From the NCBI GenBank assembly GCA_029573235.1, contig JAKQGX010000012.1, positions 96,762 to 160,761 of the forward strand: DNA of 64,000 bases, in the 5' to 3' direction. Positions within the stretch are counted from its first letter, which is position 1; each line of letters opens with the position of its first letter. Positions 36,708 through 46,322 of the stretch are shown in pieces. A program made the position numbers and the translations under genes. Below the pieces are notes generated by a model. It did no database searches. It was given only the letters and a program-made list of their open reading frames with translations, and was not told where the DNA came from. The stretch is from Bacteroidota bacterium. GTDB taxonomy: Bacteria > Bacteroidota > Bacteroidia > Chitinophagales > Chitinophagaceae.

Positions 36708-36779
36708 TCAATTACCATTCAGGAATGAGTATTACTTCAAAAATATGCTCCGCTTTACCACACTTACGATTCAGTATTT

Positions 36780-37460
36780 TTATTTTCTTTTTTTCTTCTT
36801 ACGACCCTTCTCTCCTTTTTCATCCACCAAATAAACCTTACGCATAGCCATGTCGGTATTGGGGCGATTGACTGCATTACCCGGCATAGCAGATATCCTT
36901 TCTACCACATCCATACCCTCTGTTACCATACCATAAATAGTGTAATTGCCATCCAAAAAAGGAACCCCACCCTTGGTTTTATACACCTCTCTTTGCGAAG
37001 CACTAAATACTCTTCCTGTTTTTTGTGAGATAGCATCCAACTCTTGGTCGGTATATTTTTTCCCGGTTACAATATAAAACTGACAAGCCGATGAGGCTTT
37101 CTCCGGATTATTGTCGCGAGCCATGCCCAGCGCACCATAACAGTGGTATTCACTATCATTAATCTCTGCGGGAACACGATAGCCCAATTCTCCATTTCCT
37201 AACATCTCACCGGGCTTTGCATGTTTGGATACGGGGTCGCCACCTTGAATAACAAATTGTGCTATCACCCGATGAAATAAAGTGCTGTCAAAAAAACCTT
37301 CTTTCACTAGTTTTATCATATTATCTCGATGCAACGGAGTACGGTCGCTCAGCGCCAACACAATCCGTCCGCTGTCGGTTTCGATAGCCACTTTGGCAGA
37401 TTGAGCAGAGACACTGATGGTGTAAATAATAAGGGCACTAAGTGCAAGCAATTTTTTCAT
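36780..37460 (-). CDS. Cyclophilin-type peptidyl-prolyl isomerase, exported
   Basis: 226 residues from the ATG at 37460, giving signal peptide MKKLLALSALIIYTISVSAQ. The cyclophilin domain has LFHRVIAQFVIQGGDP with the catalytic arginine, SSACQFYIVTG and IYGMVTEGMDVVERI. It acts on proline bonds in the periplasm. The C-terminus is very basic (EKGEKGRKKKKRK). An upstream in-frame start (37484) would spoil the signal peptide. It is divergent from corA. Confidence 0.92.
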   Translation of the reverse strand: MKKLLALSALIIYTISVSAQSAKVAIETDSGRIVLALSDRTPLHRDNMIKLVKEGFFDSTLFHRVIAQFVIQGGDPVSKHAKPGEMLGNGELGYRVPAEINDSEYHCYGALGMARDNNPEKASSACQFYIVTGKKYTDQELDAISQKTGRVFSASQREVYKTKGGVPFLDGNYTIYGMVTEGMDVVERISAMPGNAVNRPNTDMAMRKVYLVDEKGEKGRKKKKRK

Positions 37461-37520
37461 GTTCAAAACGATTATTTTTACCATTATATACGCTGCTAAT
37501 TTAGTGGATAATCTCTTGTC

Positions 37521-38630
37521 ATGAGCATTCTAAAACAAGCTAATAAATTCGTCAATCTTTTGCCCGACTGGCCATGGACCTATGCTGCTCGTGAGCCGAT
37601 TACCAATTACAATCCGGCGAGGGATATATCCGAACGAGATGAAGCAAAAGAAACGGTTTATTCACTGTATCGATATAATGCACAAACATTAGAAGAGCGA
37701 AGGTCAACCAAAGACACAGACTGCCTCATTCACACACAAGCCGATGGGGTAACATGGATAAATATCGATGGGCTTAAGAAAAATGAAGTAGAACATATCT
37801 GTGCTCATTTTGAAATTCACAGTCTGTTAGTTGAAGATATTCTTAGTGTGGGGCAACGCGCCAAGACCGATGAAATAGGCAATGTCATCTTTTGCTTACT
37901 ACCCATGTTGTATTACAATGAAGGCACCGGTGTGATAGAGTCCGAACAAGTAAGTATTGTTTTAGGAAAAAACTTTGTACTCTCTTTTCAAGAAGACCCT
38001 GAGCGCGATGTCTTTGACCCGGTGCGAGAGCGGCTTCGATTGAACAACGCAAAGCTGCGAGGCAATACCGCCGACTATTTGTGTTATAGTTTGATGGATG
38101 TGATTGTGGACAGCTATTTTTCGGTGATTGAAAAACTTAGCGATCGCATCGAACGCCTCGAAGATGCTTTGTTGTTGAAGAAAGACAAGGGAAGCCTTCC
38201 TAAAATTAGCATCTTGCGCCGCGAAATCATGTTGCTTCGCCGATCTATCATGCCCGTGCGCGATTTGGTGGGTGCCATCGTGCGTAGCGAAAACGACGTA
38301 TTGGAAGAGCGAAACGAAAAATACTTTAAAGATGTTTTAGACCATATCACTCAAGCTAACGAATATGTAGAGAACCACCGAGAAATGCTGATGAACTTGC
38401 AAGACCTTTCGATGAGTCAGATAAATACTCGGCTGAATGAAGTAATGAAAGTATTTACATTATTGGCTACGCTAATGGCTCCTGCTACGGTTATTGGAGG
38501 CATCTTCGGTATGAACTTCGATATCATTCCGATGGCACACCATCCATTGGGTTTCTACCTTACGGTAGCTATCATGCTGGTCATTCCATTAGTCATGCTG
38601 CTTTGGTTCCGTCGGAAGGGTTGGTTTTAA
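37521..38630 (+). CDS. corA: CorA-type magnesium/cobalt transporter
   Basis: 369 residues. A large cytoplasmic N-terminal domain with a long coiled stretch (about 195-300, ERLEDALLLKKDKGSLPKIS onward) leads to two C-terminal membrane helices. The selectivity motif GMN is present in GGIFGMNFDIIPM between them, and the basic end RRKGWF is cytoplasmic. It forms pentamers that carry Mg2+ into the cell. It converges with engB, whose stop lies 2 bases away. Confidence 0.95.
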   Translation: MSILKQANKFVNLLPDWPWTYAAREPITNYNPARDISERDEAKETVYSLYRYNAQTLEERRSTKDTDCLIHTQADGVTWINIDGLKKNEVEHICAHFEIHSLLVEDILSVGQRAKTDEIGNVIFCLLPMLYYNEGTGVIESEQVSIVLGKNFVLSFQEDPERDVFDPVRERLRLNNAKLRGNTADYLCYSLMDVIVDSYFSVIEKLSDRIERLEDALLLKKDKGSLPKISILRREIMLLRRSIMPVRDLVGAIVRSENDVLEERNEKYFKDVLDHITQANEYVENHREMLMNLQDLSMSQINTRLNEVMKVFTLLATLMAPATVIGGIFGMNFDIIPMAHHPLGFYLTVAIMLVIPLVMLLWFRRKGWF

Positions 38631-38632
38631 CG

Positions 38633-39253
38633 CTATTCTTCTTCGTAATAGCTTTCATTCAACTCAGCAATAAACGAAAGTATTTCCTTTCGACCGGTAA
38701 ATTTCACCGCACTCGTGATAAAACTCTTGGGTATAAACTCCCATTCTTTTTTCATGGCTTCAATAAAGTAACGTGCATTCTTGGCTGCAACAGATTGAGT
38801 ACTTTTATCGGCTTTGGTGAAGATGATATTAAAGGGAACCTGCCACTCACCTAATTGTCGCAAAAACTCCATATCGGCGTGTTGCGGCTCATGGCGGCTA
38901 TCTATCAGCACAAATACCGTCACCAAATTCTCACGCTCCGAGAGGTACTGCTGTATCATCTTTTTCCAAACTGCACGTTGCGCCTGCGATACTTTTGCAT
39001 AACCATAGCCCGGCAAGTCCACAAAATAAAACGAACTCCCAACTGAATCTGATAATACAAAATGATTTATCATTTGCGTCTTCCCCGGACTGGCAGAGGT
39101 TTTCGCCAATCCGCTATGCTTCGTAATCATGTTTATCAACGATGATTTACCCACATTACTGCGACCAATAAAAGCATATTCCGGGCGGTCGGCTTTGGGA
39201 CATTTAGTAATATCCGGACTGGAAATGAGGTATTGTGCTTTGGTAATATCCAT
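38633..39253 (-). CDS. engB: Ribosome-biogenesis GTPase EngB (YsxC/YihA)
   Basis: 206 residues. G1 GRSNVGKSS, G2 threonine in KTSASPGKTQMINHF, G3 DLPGYGYAKV, G4 TKAD and G5 TSA are all present. EngB assists large ribosomal subunit assembly. Length is normal. It ends 2 bases from corA in the convergent orientation, so a shared termination region must lie inside one of the genes. The hexapeptide gene at 39294 lies 40 bases upstream on the same strand and is probably co-transcribed. Confidence 0.95.
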   Translation of the reverse strand: MDITKAQYLISSPDITKCPKADRPEYAFIGRSNVGKSSLINMITKHSGLAKTSASPGKTQMINHFVLSDSVGSSFYFVDLPGYGYAKVSQAQRAVWKKMIQQYLSERENLVTVFVLIDSRHEPQHADMEFLRQLGEWQVPFNIIFTKADKSTQSVAAKNARYFIEAMKKEWEFIPKSFITSAVKFTGRKEILSFIAELNESYYEEE

Positions 39254-39293
39254 GTACTGCTATTACGGGCGTTCAAATTTTCCCTTCAGTGAT

Positions 39294-39890
39294 TTATTGT
39301 TGTTTTATTTTTTCCCATGTTTCATATAGACTCTCTTGCGGCGGACGATGAGCAGGGATTTCATGCAAGGGTGTACAAGCTATCAAACTATTATAACAGT
39401 CGGCGGGCAATGCTTGATACAATTGCGTGCCTTTGGTTTTCCACGCTATCATGTCATCGCTCACCTCCTTTATTACCTTGCCCGGATTGCCCACTACCAA
39501 TGAGCGCCGCGGGATCTTCGTATTAGCCGCCACAAAAGACAAGGCTCCCACTATCGACTCTTCGCCAATTTCCACATCATCCATGATCACACTATTCATC
39601 CCTATCAACACATTTTTACCAATAGAGGCACCGTGTATGATAGCCCCATGACCAATATGAGCGCTCTCTTGCAGCCTTACCGTCACGCCGGGAAACATGT
39701 GTATCGTACAATTCTCTTGCACATTGCAACCATCCTCTATCACAATACCGCCCCAATCGCCACGCAGCGCCGCACCCGGACCAATATACACATCCTTACC
39801 AATGATTACATTGCCGGTTACCACCGCTTGTGGATGAACAAATGCCGAGGGATGCACCACCGGTATAAATCCTTTAAACGCATAAAACAT
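39294..39890 (-). CDS. PaaY/CaiE-type hexapeptide (gamma-carbonic-anhydrase-like) protein
   Basis: 198 residues. A left-handed beta-helix covers about residues 10-150. Histidines at TIHMFPG and HIGHGAIIHG correspond to the metal ligands of gamma-type carbonic anhydrases. The C-terminal extension (LYQALPADCYNSLIACTPLHEI) matches PaaY/CaiE proteins, which act as thioesterases or cofactor-recovery enzymes in some pathways. No degradation genes are near. It is encoded just before engB in transcription order. Confidence 0.85.
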   Translation of the reverse strand: MFYAFKGFIPVVHPSAFVHPQAVVTGNVIIGKDVYIGPGAALRGDWGGIVIEDGCNVQENCTIHMFPGVTVRLQESAHIGHGAIIHGASIGKNVLIGMNSVIMDDVEIGEESIVGALSFVAANTKIPRRSLVVGNPGKVIKEVSDDMIAWKTKGTQLYQALPADCYNSLIACTPLHEIPAHRPPQESLYETWEKIKQQ

Positions 39891-40169
39891 AGTGCCTCAA
39901 AATTCCACAACCAAAAATCAAAAACCAAAAAATCGACGGCATTAATTCAGTTATTATCTTTTTTAGGAAACCGGCCGCAGCATTCTTATTCGGCATCCGT
40001 TGCGTCGCACTCTTGTACTATATTTCTCTATTCGGCTATTCAGCTACAGCAGAATGATAGTACCTTTACCCTACTTCGTCAGCAAGTATCTGCCAGCGTG
40101 TTATGAATCTTTTCATACACACCCTTTGCAAGATGAAGCCACACCACTAACGCATACAACACACCATAC

Positions 40170-40889
40170 ATGAAAGCCATGCTCTTAGCCGCCGGACTCG
40201 GCACTCGCTTAAAGCCCTTCACCGACAAGCATCCTAAAGCACTTGCCGTAGTAAACGGCAAAACATTATTACAACACAATATTGAGTACCTGCAACAATT
40301 CGGCATCACCGATGTAGTGGTCAATGTACACCATTTTGCAGCACAAATAGAAGACGCCGTACTGCAACACCAAGGCTTTGGCAGCTGTATTACCATTTCT
40401 GATGAGCGCGATGCCGTATTGGAAACCGGCGGCGGCATTTTGAAAGCAGCACCTCATTTCATTCACGAAAAAGCTTTTGTAGTCATGAATGTAGATGTGC
40501 TCACCCGTTTTGATTTGCGACGATTAATAGCCGCACACAACACTGCTGCTATCGCTACCCTTGCGGTGATGCAGCGCCCTTCTTCCCGTCAATTACTCTT
40601 TGATACCCACATGACGCTTTGTGGCTGGCGAAACAACAATACCGCAGAAACCAAAACATCCCTACACCATACAAATACGACTGCCTTTGCCTTTAGTGGT
40701 ATTCAAGTGGTATCACCTGCTATCTTCAACATGCCATTCGAGGGCAAGTTTTCTATCATTGATGTTTATTTGCATTATGCCAAAGAAGCCTTAGTAAAAG
40801 GCTATGACCATACAGGAGATGTGTTCATAGATGTGGGCAAGCCGGAGAGTATCGAAAAAGCATCGCTGCTATTTCAAACAGAAAAATAA
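40170..40889 (+). CDS. Sugar-phosphate nucleotidyltransferase (MurU-like)
   Basis: 239 residues. MKAMLLAAGLGTRLKPFTDKHPKAL is the nucleotide-binding loop of the NTP-transferase family. VMNVDVL carries the metal-binding aspartate, and ETGGGILKA and FIDVGKPES are family motifs. Size and motifs fit MurU, which joins MurNAc-1-phosphate to UTP in cell-wall recycling; a sugar-1-phosphate uridylyl/thymidylyl enzyme is the alternative. A kinase-RapZC fusion that could supply its substrate is at 53956-55419. Confidence 0.85.
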   Translation: MKAMLLAAGLGTRLKPFTDKHPKALAVVNGKTLLQHNIEYLQQFGITDVVVNVHHFAAQIEDAVLQHQGFGSCITISDERDAVLETGGGILKAAPHFIHEKAFVVMNVDVLTRFDLRRLIAAHNTAAIATLAVMQRPSSRQLLFDTHMTLCGWRNNNTAETKTSLHHTNTTAFAFSGIQVVSPAIFNMPFEGKFSIIDVYLHYAKEALVKGYDHTGDVFIDVGKPESIEKASLLFQTEK

Positions 40890-40907
40890 TACGAAGGCGA
40901 TGCTATA

Positions 40908-41594
40908 TTACTGTGGCTCTATATGATAGTCCAATAAAGAGTCCGTATGTTTGATGCCTAAAGTTAATATACTTACGTTCACATCTTCCATTATCACTCC
41001 TATCCCTTTGGCAAACCATATATCAATGGTACCGGCATCAAAATAAGTGGGTAGTGTAGAAGGTTTGCCCTTTAGTTTATTATGCACTTTAGTAACTTCT
41101 TTATAAGTTTTTGTACCTAAAGTAAGTGTACCGCCTGTAAAATCTACATTACTTTCGATGAGCAAATTCACCTTTATCCCAAGATAGTTATAGTCTTGCG
41201 TATTATTCCATTGAGTGCCGGCTACAGCACTGTCTAATAGAAATACCAATGTGGCATAATTGGTTTGTGCACCATCAAAATCATACAAAGACAAATACCG
41301 ATTTCCATTTTTGCCAAAGTATTCCGGTGTTACGAATTTGGTATTGGTATCTTGTTTTTCAAAATAGCTAAAGAGCAACCCGTTTTTTATAGAATCTTTC
41401 CCGGTAGCCATGCGTTTAGTAACATCGCCATTGCGAGCGCCAAAGAGCCACCACGAGCCTTTTTTGGTGGACATATAGTTGCTGTTTTCTTGTTTGTTGG
41501 GATCTAAATTTTGATTCAATCCATCCTTCTTTTTACAAGCAAATAGCAGCGAAGTAATGATAGCAAGCCCTACAATGACGGTATGTTTTTTCAT
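40908..41594 (-). CDS. Hypothetical lipoprotein
   Basis: 228 residues. Signal peptide with lipobox LFAC; Cys20 is the predicted lipid anchor and is followed by KKKDG. The mature protein is polar and probably beta-rich, with STKKGSWWLFGARNGDVTKR, KNGNRYLSLYDFDG, TGGTLTLGTKTYKEVTKVHNK and FAKGIGVIMEDVNV. The last piece resembles small secreted Bacteroidota proteins with a repeated calycin-like build, but no family is firmly recognised. It converges with the nucleotidyltransferase gene (18 bases apart). The start at 41594 is chosen for the signal peptide. Confidence 0.75.
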   Translation of the reverse strand: MKKHTVIVGLAIITSLLFACKKKDGLNQNLDPNKQENSNYMSTKKGSWWLFGARNGDVTKRMATGKDSIKNGLLFSYFEKQDTNTKFVTPEYFGKNGNRYLSLYDFDGAQTNYATLVFLLDSAVAGTQWNNTQDYNYLGIKVNLLIESNVDFTGGTLTLGTKTYKEVTKVHNKLKGKPSTLPTYFDAGTIDIWFAKGIGVIMEDVNVSILTLGIKHTDSLLDYHIEPQ

Positions 41595-41737
41595 AAGATG
41601 ATAAAGATATAAGGGAAGTTGCATTTGTCAAAATGGTAAGAGCATTCAATTGTACGGCTTACACAATACGCCATAAATATTAATACTTCTTCTGAACCAT
41701 AGCAGAAGAAGTTTTAATAATATCAGAAGTTTTAGGA

Positions 41738-43438
41738 TTAATAAAAGTCGTAATCCCGTCTGGCAATATTCAAACGGAAGCCACCATAACCATAGGTCGT
41801 ATTGTAACTCGGTACGGCAAGTACATCGGAGCTTGCATAACGGCGGTGTGTGAATCCAAGGTCAATAAAGAAATTGTCGCGCAATTCATACGTCAGGTTT
41901 AGGTTAGCCATCATACAGTTTACTTTTATTCCGTTGATAACACCAATACCAAAACTTTGGTTGCGGGTATTGTAGTCTGCAAAAATATTGCTACCGTAGT
42001 TGGACAACCCAGTATCCACCCCTTGTGAATAGTACATTCCTTTTAGCTGGATGGACAATCGCTCGATGGGTTGGTAACGAGCTATCCCTATTAACTCTAC
42101 AAAACCGGCACCCAATGGGTGTGCAAGGGGTTGGTTGTAATGCGTATAATTGGCTGTGCTATCGTAGTGTGTATAGGTGAATGGACGTACAACATTCAAT
42201 TCACCTTGTAAGTCGAGGTTCTTCACGCCCAAAGCATCAAAGTATTTTCCGCCCAATTGCAAGCCCCATTTATTACCCCAGTAACCACTACGGCTGAAGA
42301 ATTGTTTGGACGTAAACTCATCTAACATAAACTGCCCGTAAAACTGAAGGCGTTTGGCCACAATGGCTTTGAAATTGATACCCAGGTTCACATTGTCCGG
42401 ACTACCAAAGGCACGTTCCACCGAACGGAACATGATGATAGGATTGAGGTATCCAAACTCGTAACGATCTCTCCTACCAAACACCACACTTTCAAAGATG
42501 CCTACATTCAACCATTTGGTAGCATTGATGCTGAGGCTGTGAATGGTAGCATATTTCCTTGGCAAGCGGGCATCAGCACCTTTTACAAACTGTGGTGTCA
42601 ATTCTACATATAAGTTTTGGTAGTTCAACTTCCACACTTTTGTATTCAATCTTAAGAAGGGATAATTGGCAGAGAAGTCGCTCAGAAAGGTACTTCTGAT
42701 ACCATCTCCATAGAAATTCTTTCCATACCCAAAGGTGACGTTTGTGTAATTCTTGATTGCCTGAAAGTCGATATAGCCCTGCGCCAGCATGTAGTCATAG
42801 GAGCGAGTACCTTTTCTAAAATAAAAATCACCCCCCGGAACAGCTTTGTAGGCTTTGTTTTCGATGTATTGCCCAATGTAGCTAACCGGCTGCTCTTGGT
42901 TGTCAGTAAAGAACGTATAAAAGCCTATTCGTTTGGCAATCCAACCGCGTAATTCTACACCACGGCTACTCATAAAATCCATTTGATTGCCGGCACTGTT
43001 TTTTTCAGCAATTAACTGAGCAGATATAACCGGATTGGCTACCAAGAAGAAATTATACTCGGGCTCATTGGCATAAATAAAGTCGGGTTGTTTTTTATAA
43101 AACGTGCGGAAGATGGCTTTCTTTGAATTGATAGCACCTCTGGTATTGGGTGTCCACTCGCCACTTTTAGAGATGGCGTGGTCTAAGTTATACCGATCTA
43201 TTTTCGACAATCCCAGCTCACGAGCCTGTTCTCTTTTTTCATAGAAGTACTGTACCACACCACTTCTGGGAGCCGGTTTTACAGTTGTAAAAAACTTATT
43301 GGTCAGCTCGCCCGAGAGCGTTTCTACCTTATCCATCAACGAATATTCATCTTTGTGAAGAGGCATATACGTAGTTTGTGCCGTAGCAAACGAGCTGATA
43401 CCGAGAGCCGCGAGGAGGAGTTTTGAATACGTATTCAT
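41738..43438 (-). CDS. Outer-membrane barrel protein (RemB/Wzi-like)
   Basis: 566 residues with a signal peptide (cleavage after about ATAQ). The mature sequence is aromatic and strand-rich to the end (LNIARRDYDFY). VTFGYGKNFYGDGIRSTFLS, SANYPFLRLNTKVWKLNYQN and YLNPIIMFRSVERAFGSPDN resemble the gliding-motility protein RemB and Wzi-type capsule-attachment barrels. It probably sits in the outer membrane and binds or anchors surface polysaccharide. gldD in this window is consistent with a gliding organism. The assignment is from remembered motifs. Confidence 0.7.
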   Translation of the reverse strand: MNTYSKLLLAALGISSFATAQTTYMPLHKDEYSLMDKVETLSGELTNKFFTTVKPAPRSGVVQYFYEKREQARELGLSKIDRYNLDHAISKSGEWTPNTRGAINSKKAIFRTFYKKQPDFIYANEPEYNFFLVANPVISAQLIAEKNSAGNQMDFMSSRGVELRGWIAKRIGFYTFFTDNQEQPVSYIGQYIENKAYKAVPGGDFYFRKGTRSYDYMLAQGYIDFQAIKNYTNVTFGYGKNFYGDGIRSTFLSDFSANYPFLRLNTKVWKLNYQNLYVELTPQFVKGADARLPRKYATIHSLSINATKWLNVGIFESVVFGRRDRYEFGYLNPIIMFRSVERAFGSPDNVNLGINFKAIVAKRLQFYGQFMLDEFTSKQFFSRSGYWGNKWGLQLGGKYFDALGVKNLDLQGELNVVRPFTYTHYDSTANYTHYNQPLAHPLGAGFVELIGIARYQPIERLSIQLKGMYYSQGVDTGLSNYGSNIFADYNTRNQSFGIGVINGIKVNCMMANLNLTYELRDNFFIDLGFTHRRYASSDVLAVPSYNTTYGYGGFRLNIARRDYDFY

Positions 43439-43615
43439 GAAGTCGATTGTAAAAAAATCGTGAACAAAATGTAATGCCTACAAAAATAATTTTCTATTTC
43501 GGATTTTATACATCGATATCACTTTACTGCCACCATATCTGAATTTGTAAGCGGAGTAAAGTCATAATGCGCTATCTTGCTGAGTATAACTTTACGCTTA
43601 CCGTTTTCATCCATC

Positions 43616-44950
43616 ATGAGTACCATACTTATTAAAAACGCGACCCTCGTAAACGAAGGCAAACAATTCGTTGCTGATGTATTCATAAAAAACCAACGAA
43701 TAGAAACGATAGCACCCAACCTTACTCGGGTTGAAAAATGCCGTATCATTGATGCTACAGGATTGTATCTACTACCCGGAGTCATAGACGACCAAGTGCA
43801 TTTCAGAGAGCCCGGATTGACCCATAAAGCCACTATTGCTTCTGAAGCGCGAGCTGCCGTTGCCGGTGGTATTACCAGTTTTATGGAAATGCCTAATACC
43901 CAACCGGCCACACTAACACAAGATTTGTTGGAAGATAAATATGTCATTGCAGCAGCTACATCGGTAGCCAATTTTTCTTTTTTCATGGGTGTTTCCAACG
44001 ATAATGCAGAAGAAGTATTAAAGACCAATAAGAAGCGAAATGAAGTATGTGGGGTGAAAATATTTATGGGCTCCAGTACAGGAAACATGTTGGTGGATAA
44101 TTACGTAACTCTGAATAAAATTTTTTCGGATAGCGAGCTGCTCATTGCTACTCATTGCGAAGACGAACGCATCATTAATGCACAAAAAGAACACAATAAG
44201 GATGCAGACCATGCACGGTTTCACCCGTTGATACGTAGTGCAGAAGCCTGTTTTGAAAGTTCGTTTTCAGCCGTGCAACTCGCTAAGCAAACAGGTGCTC
44301 GCTTGCATGTATTACATATTTCTACTGCAAAAGAACTGGTGATCTTTGGCAATATGCTTCCTTTAAAAGAAAAGCGAATTACCAGCGAAGTATGTGTGCA
44401 TCACTTACACTTTACGGCTGACGATTATGAGCAGTTAGGCAATCTTATTAAGTGCAACCCTGCTATCAAAGCCCCAGAAAACAAAACAGCTTTATGGGAG
44501 GCCTTGCTAGATGACAGACTGGACATTATAGCTACCGATCATGCACCTCATACCTGGGAAGAAAAACAACTACCTTATCTACAAGCACCATCCGGCTTAC
44601 CATTGGTACAACACTCTTTGCTGTTGATGTTGGACTATGTGAAACAAGGAAAAATCAGTTTGGAAAAAGTGGTAGAGAAAATGTGCCATGCCGTTGCTGA
44701 TTGTTTTCAGATAGCGCAGCGTGGCTATATCCGAGAGGGCTACTATGCCGACTTGGTATTAGTGAATATGAACCATCCATTCACCGTTTCCAAAAACAAC
44801 ATTCTATATCAATGCGGCTGGTCGCCATTAGAAGGGCATACTTTTCCTACCACCATACATACCACATTCGTAAACGGAAACGTAGTTTATGAAAATGGGC
44901 AAGTGCAAGCGTCTTCTAAAGGCATGCGACTAACATTTGACCGAGACTAA
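43616..44950 (+). CDS. pyrC: Dihydroorotase
   Basis: 444 residues. The metal ligands are visible: DQVHFREPG (HxR type), HCEDE, HVLHIST and TDHAPHTWEEK with the catalytic aspartate. A lysine for carbamylation would be in CGVKIFMGSS. Dihydroorotase closes carbamoyl-aspartate to dihydroorotate in pyrimidine synthesis. The ATG at 43616 gives MSTILIKNATLVNEGKQ, the normal start; an earlier in-frame start would add 13 unrelated residues. Its stop overlaps the next ATG by one base. Confidence 0.93.
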   Translation: MSTILIKNATLVNEGKQFVADVFIKNQRIETIAPNLTRVEKCRIIDATGLYLLPGVIDDQVHFREPGLTHKATIASEARAAVAGGITSFMEMPNTQPATLTQDLLEDKYVIAAATSVANFSFFMGVSNDNAEEVLKTNKKRNEVCGVKIFMGSSTGNMLVDNYVTLNKIFSDSELLIATHCEDERIINAQKEHNKDADHARFHPLIRSAEACFESSFSAVQLAKQTGARLHVLHISTAKELVIFGNMLPLKEKRITSEVCVHHLHFTADDYEQLGNLIKCNPAIKAPENKTALWEALLDDRLDIIATDHAPHTWEEKQLPYLQAPSGLPLVQHSLLLMLDYVKQGKISLEKVVEKMCHAVADCFQIAQRGYIREGYYADLVLVNMNHPFTVSKNNILYQCGWSPLEGHTFPTTIHTTFVNGNVVYENGQVQASSKGMRLTFDRD

Positions 44951-46275
44951 TGCAGCACGATACTACTACATTAAAAGACTTATCCATTTTAGGAGGGACA
45001 CATAGTGTTTTCCAGTTGTTGGATTTTTGTACCACACAAAAGGGGAAGGAGGTGCTTCGAAAAATGATCTTGCATCCTCCTTCCAACTATGAATCACTGC
45101 AACAAGAGCAAGAAGTCATACGATACTTTGCAGAGGGGAAGGCAACATTGCCCACCATTATATCGAATGGCACTTTGGTAATGTTGGAGAAATTCTTTGA
45201 AAGCGCGGACCATATCCCGCAAAAACCATCGGGCTTCAACTTGTTATTTAATGCCTATTTTCAAAAAGCACTCAATAGAAACGAATACTCTTTTCACCAA
45301 TTTTCAGTTTCACATCTTGCCGATTTTTTCAAAGGTTGTAAGGAATTAACCCTACTTCTGGCATCACAAATACTACCGGAAAAACTTCGAAATCATGTAC
45401 AAGAAATCCAACGAGAGCTTGAGCAAAGCAAGTTAACAGAAGCCTTGCTAAAGGTAAAAAAAGAGATGGGATATCAAGAGATGGCAACCATTAGTTACGA
45501 AGCACGTCGAGAATTGAAAAATCCCATTGAACGACTGTTGAAACGATATAGCCAACTGGATGCCTGGCAATCAATAGGCAAAGCTGCTGTAACGCATCAT
45601 TGGTCGTTTCCGAAACTGCAACCTTCTATTCCGGTGGTATATGAAGCAAGTGGCTTGTATCATTTCTTGTTCAAGCAGCAGACGGCATACGATATCCACT
45701 TCAACGAGCAAGAAAATTTCCTTTTGCTCACCGGTGCCAACATGAGTGGAAAGACTACGTATATGCGCTCCCTGGGCATTGGGGCATTGCTGGCGCATAT
45801 TGGATCGGCAGTACCGGCACAAGCCATGACCATTAGTTTTCTGCAAGGCATTATTACCAATATGCACGTAGAAGACAATATCCATTTGGGTGAAAGTTTG
45901 TTTATGGCAGAAGTACAGCGCATCAAACAGACTGCACAAAAAGTCATTTCGCCACATCCGCATTTGGTACTAATGGATGAACTCTTTAAAGGCACCAATG
46001 TGCATGATGCTTTTGAATGTACCAAGGCAGTCGTATCGGGGTTATTGGCGCATCCACATCATATCATGGTACTCTCTACACACTTATATGAAGTGGCGCA
46101 ACAGTTTAGGGGTACAGCTTCCATTCAGTTTCATTATTTTGAAACACAACTCACCACAAGCGGTCCATTTTCTTTTACGTACGAACTGAAAAAAGGCATC
46201 TCTAACGACCGCATTGGTTATCGGATTTTAGAAAAAGAAGGTGTCCTAAATTTATTGAAAGGAAAATCAGAATAA
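44950..46275 (+). CDS. MutS-like ATPase lacking mismatch-recognition domain
   Basis: 441 residues. The C-terminal half is a MutS domain V ATPase: Walker A TGANMSGKTT (261-270), Walker B LVLMDELFKGTN (340-350), and STHLYEV. The N-terminal 230 residues are helical lever/core-like (domain III). Domain I, which touches mismatches, is missing, as in MutS-like proteins of unclear role common in Bacteroidota. No Smr domain is visible, so it is not MutS2. It overlaps the pyrC stop by one base and is probably co-transcribed. Confidence 0.87.
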   Translation: MQHDTTTLKDLSILGGTHSVFQLLDFCTTQKGKEVLRKMILHPPSNYESLQQEQEVIRYFAEGKATLPTIISNGTLVMLEKFFESADHIPQKPSGFNLLFNAYFQKALNRNEYSFHQFSVSHLADFFKGCKELTLLLASQILPEKLRNHVQEIQRELEQSKLTEALLKVKKEMGYQEMATISYEARRELKNPIERLLKRYSQLDAWQSIGKAAVTHHWSFPKLQPSIPVVYEASGLYHFLFKQQTAYDIHFNEQENFLLLTGANMSGKTTYMRSLGIGALLAHIGSAVPAQAMTISFLQGIITNMHVEDNIHLGESLFMAEVQRIKQTAQKVISPHPHLVLMDELFKGTNVHDAFECTKAVVSGLLAHPHHIMVLSTHLYEVAQQFRGTASIQFHYFETQLTTSGPFSFTYELKKGISNDRIGYRILEKEGVLNLLKGKSE

Positions 46276-46290
46276 CCCCTTTCAAATAAT

Positions 46291-46298
46291 TACTTTTG
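46291..46298 (+). promoter_or_regulatory. Candidate -7 box of the Wzz-like gene
   Basis: TACTTTTG matches TAnnTTTG, 24 bases before the ATG at 46323; an in-frame TTG at 46296 lies inside it. Confidence 0.45.
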
Positions 46299-46322
46299 AA
46301 CGATTTTGAAAAAAATAAATTC

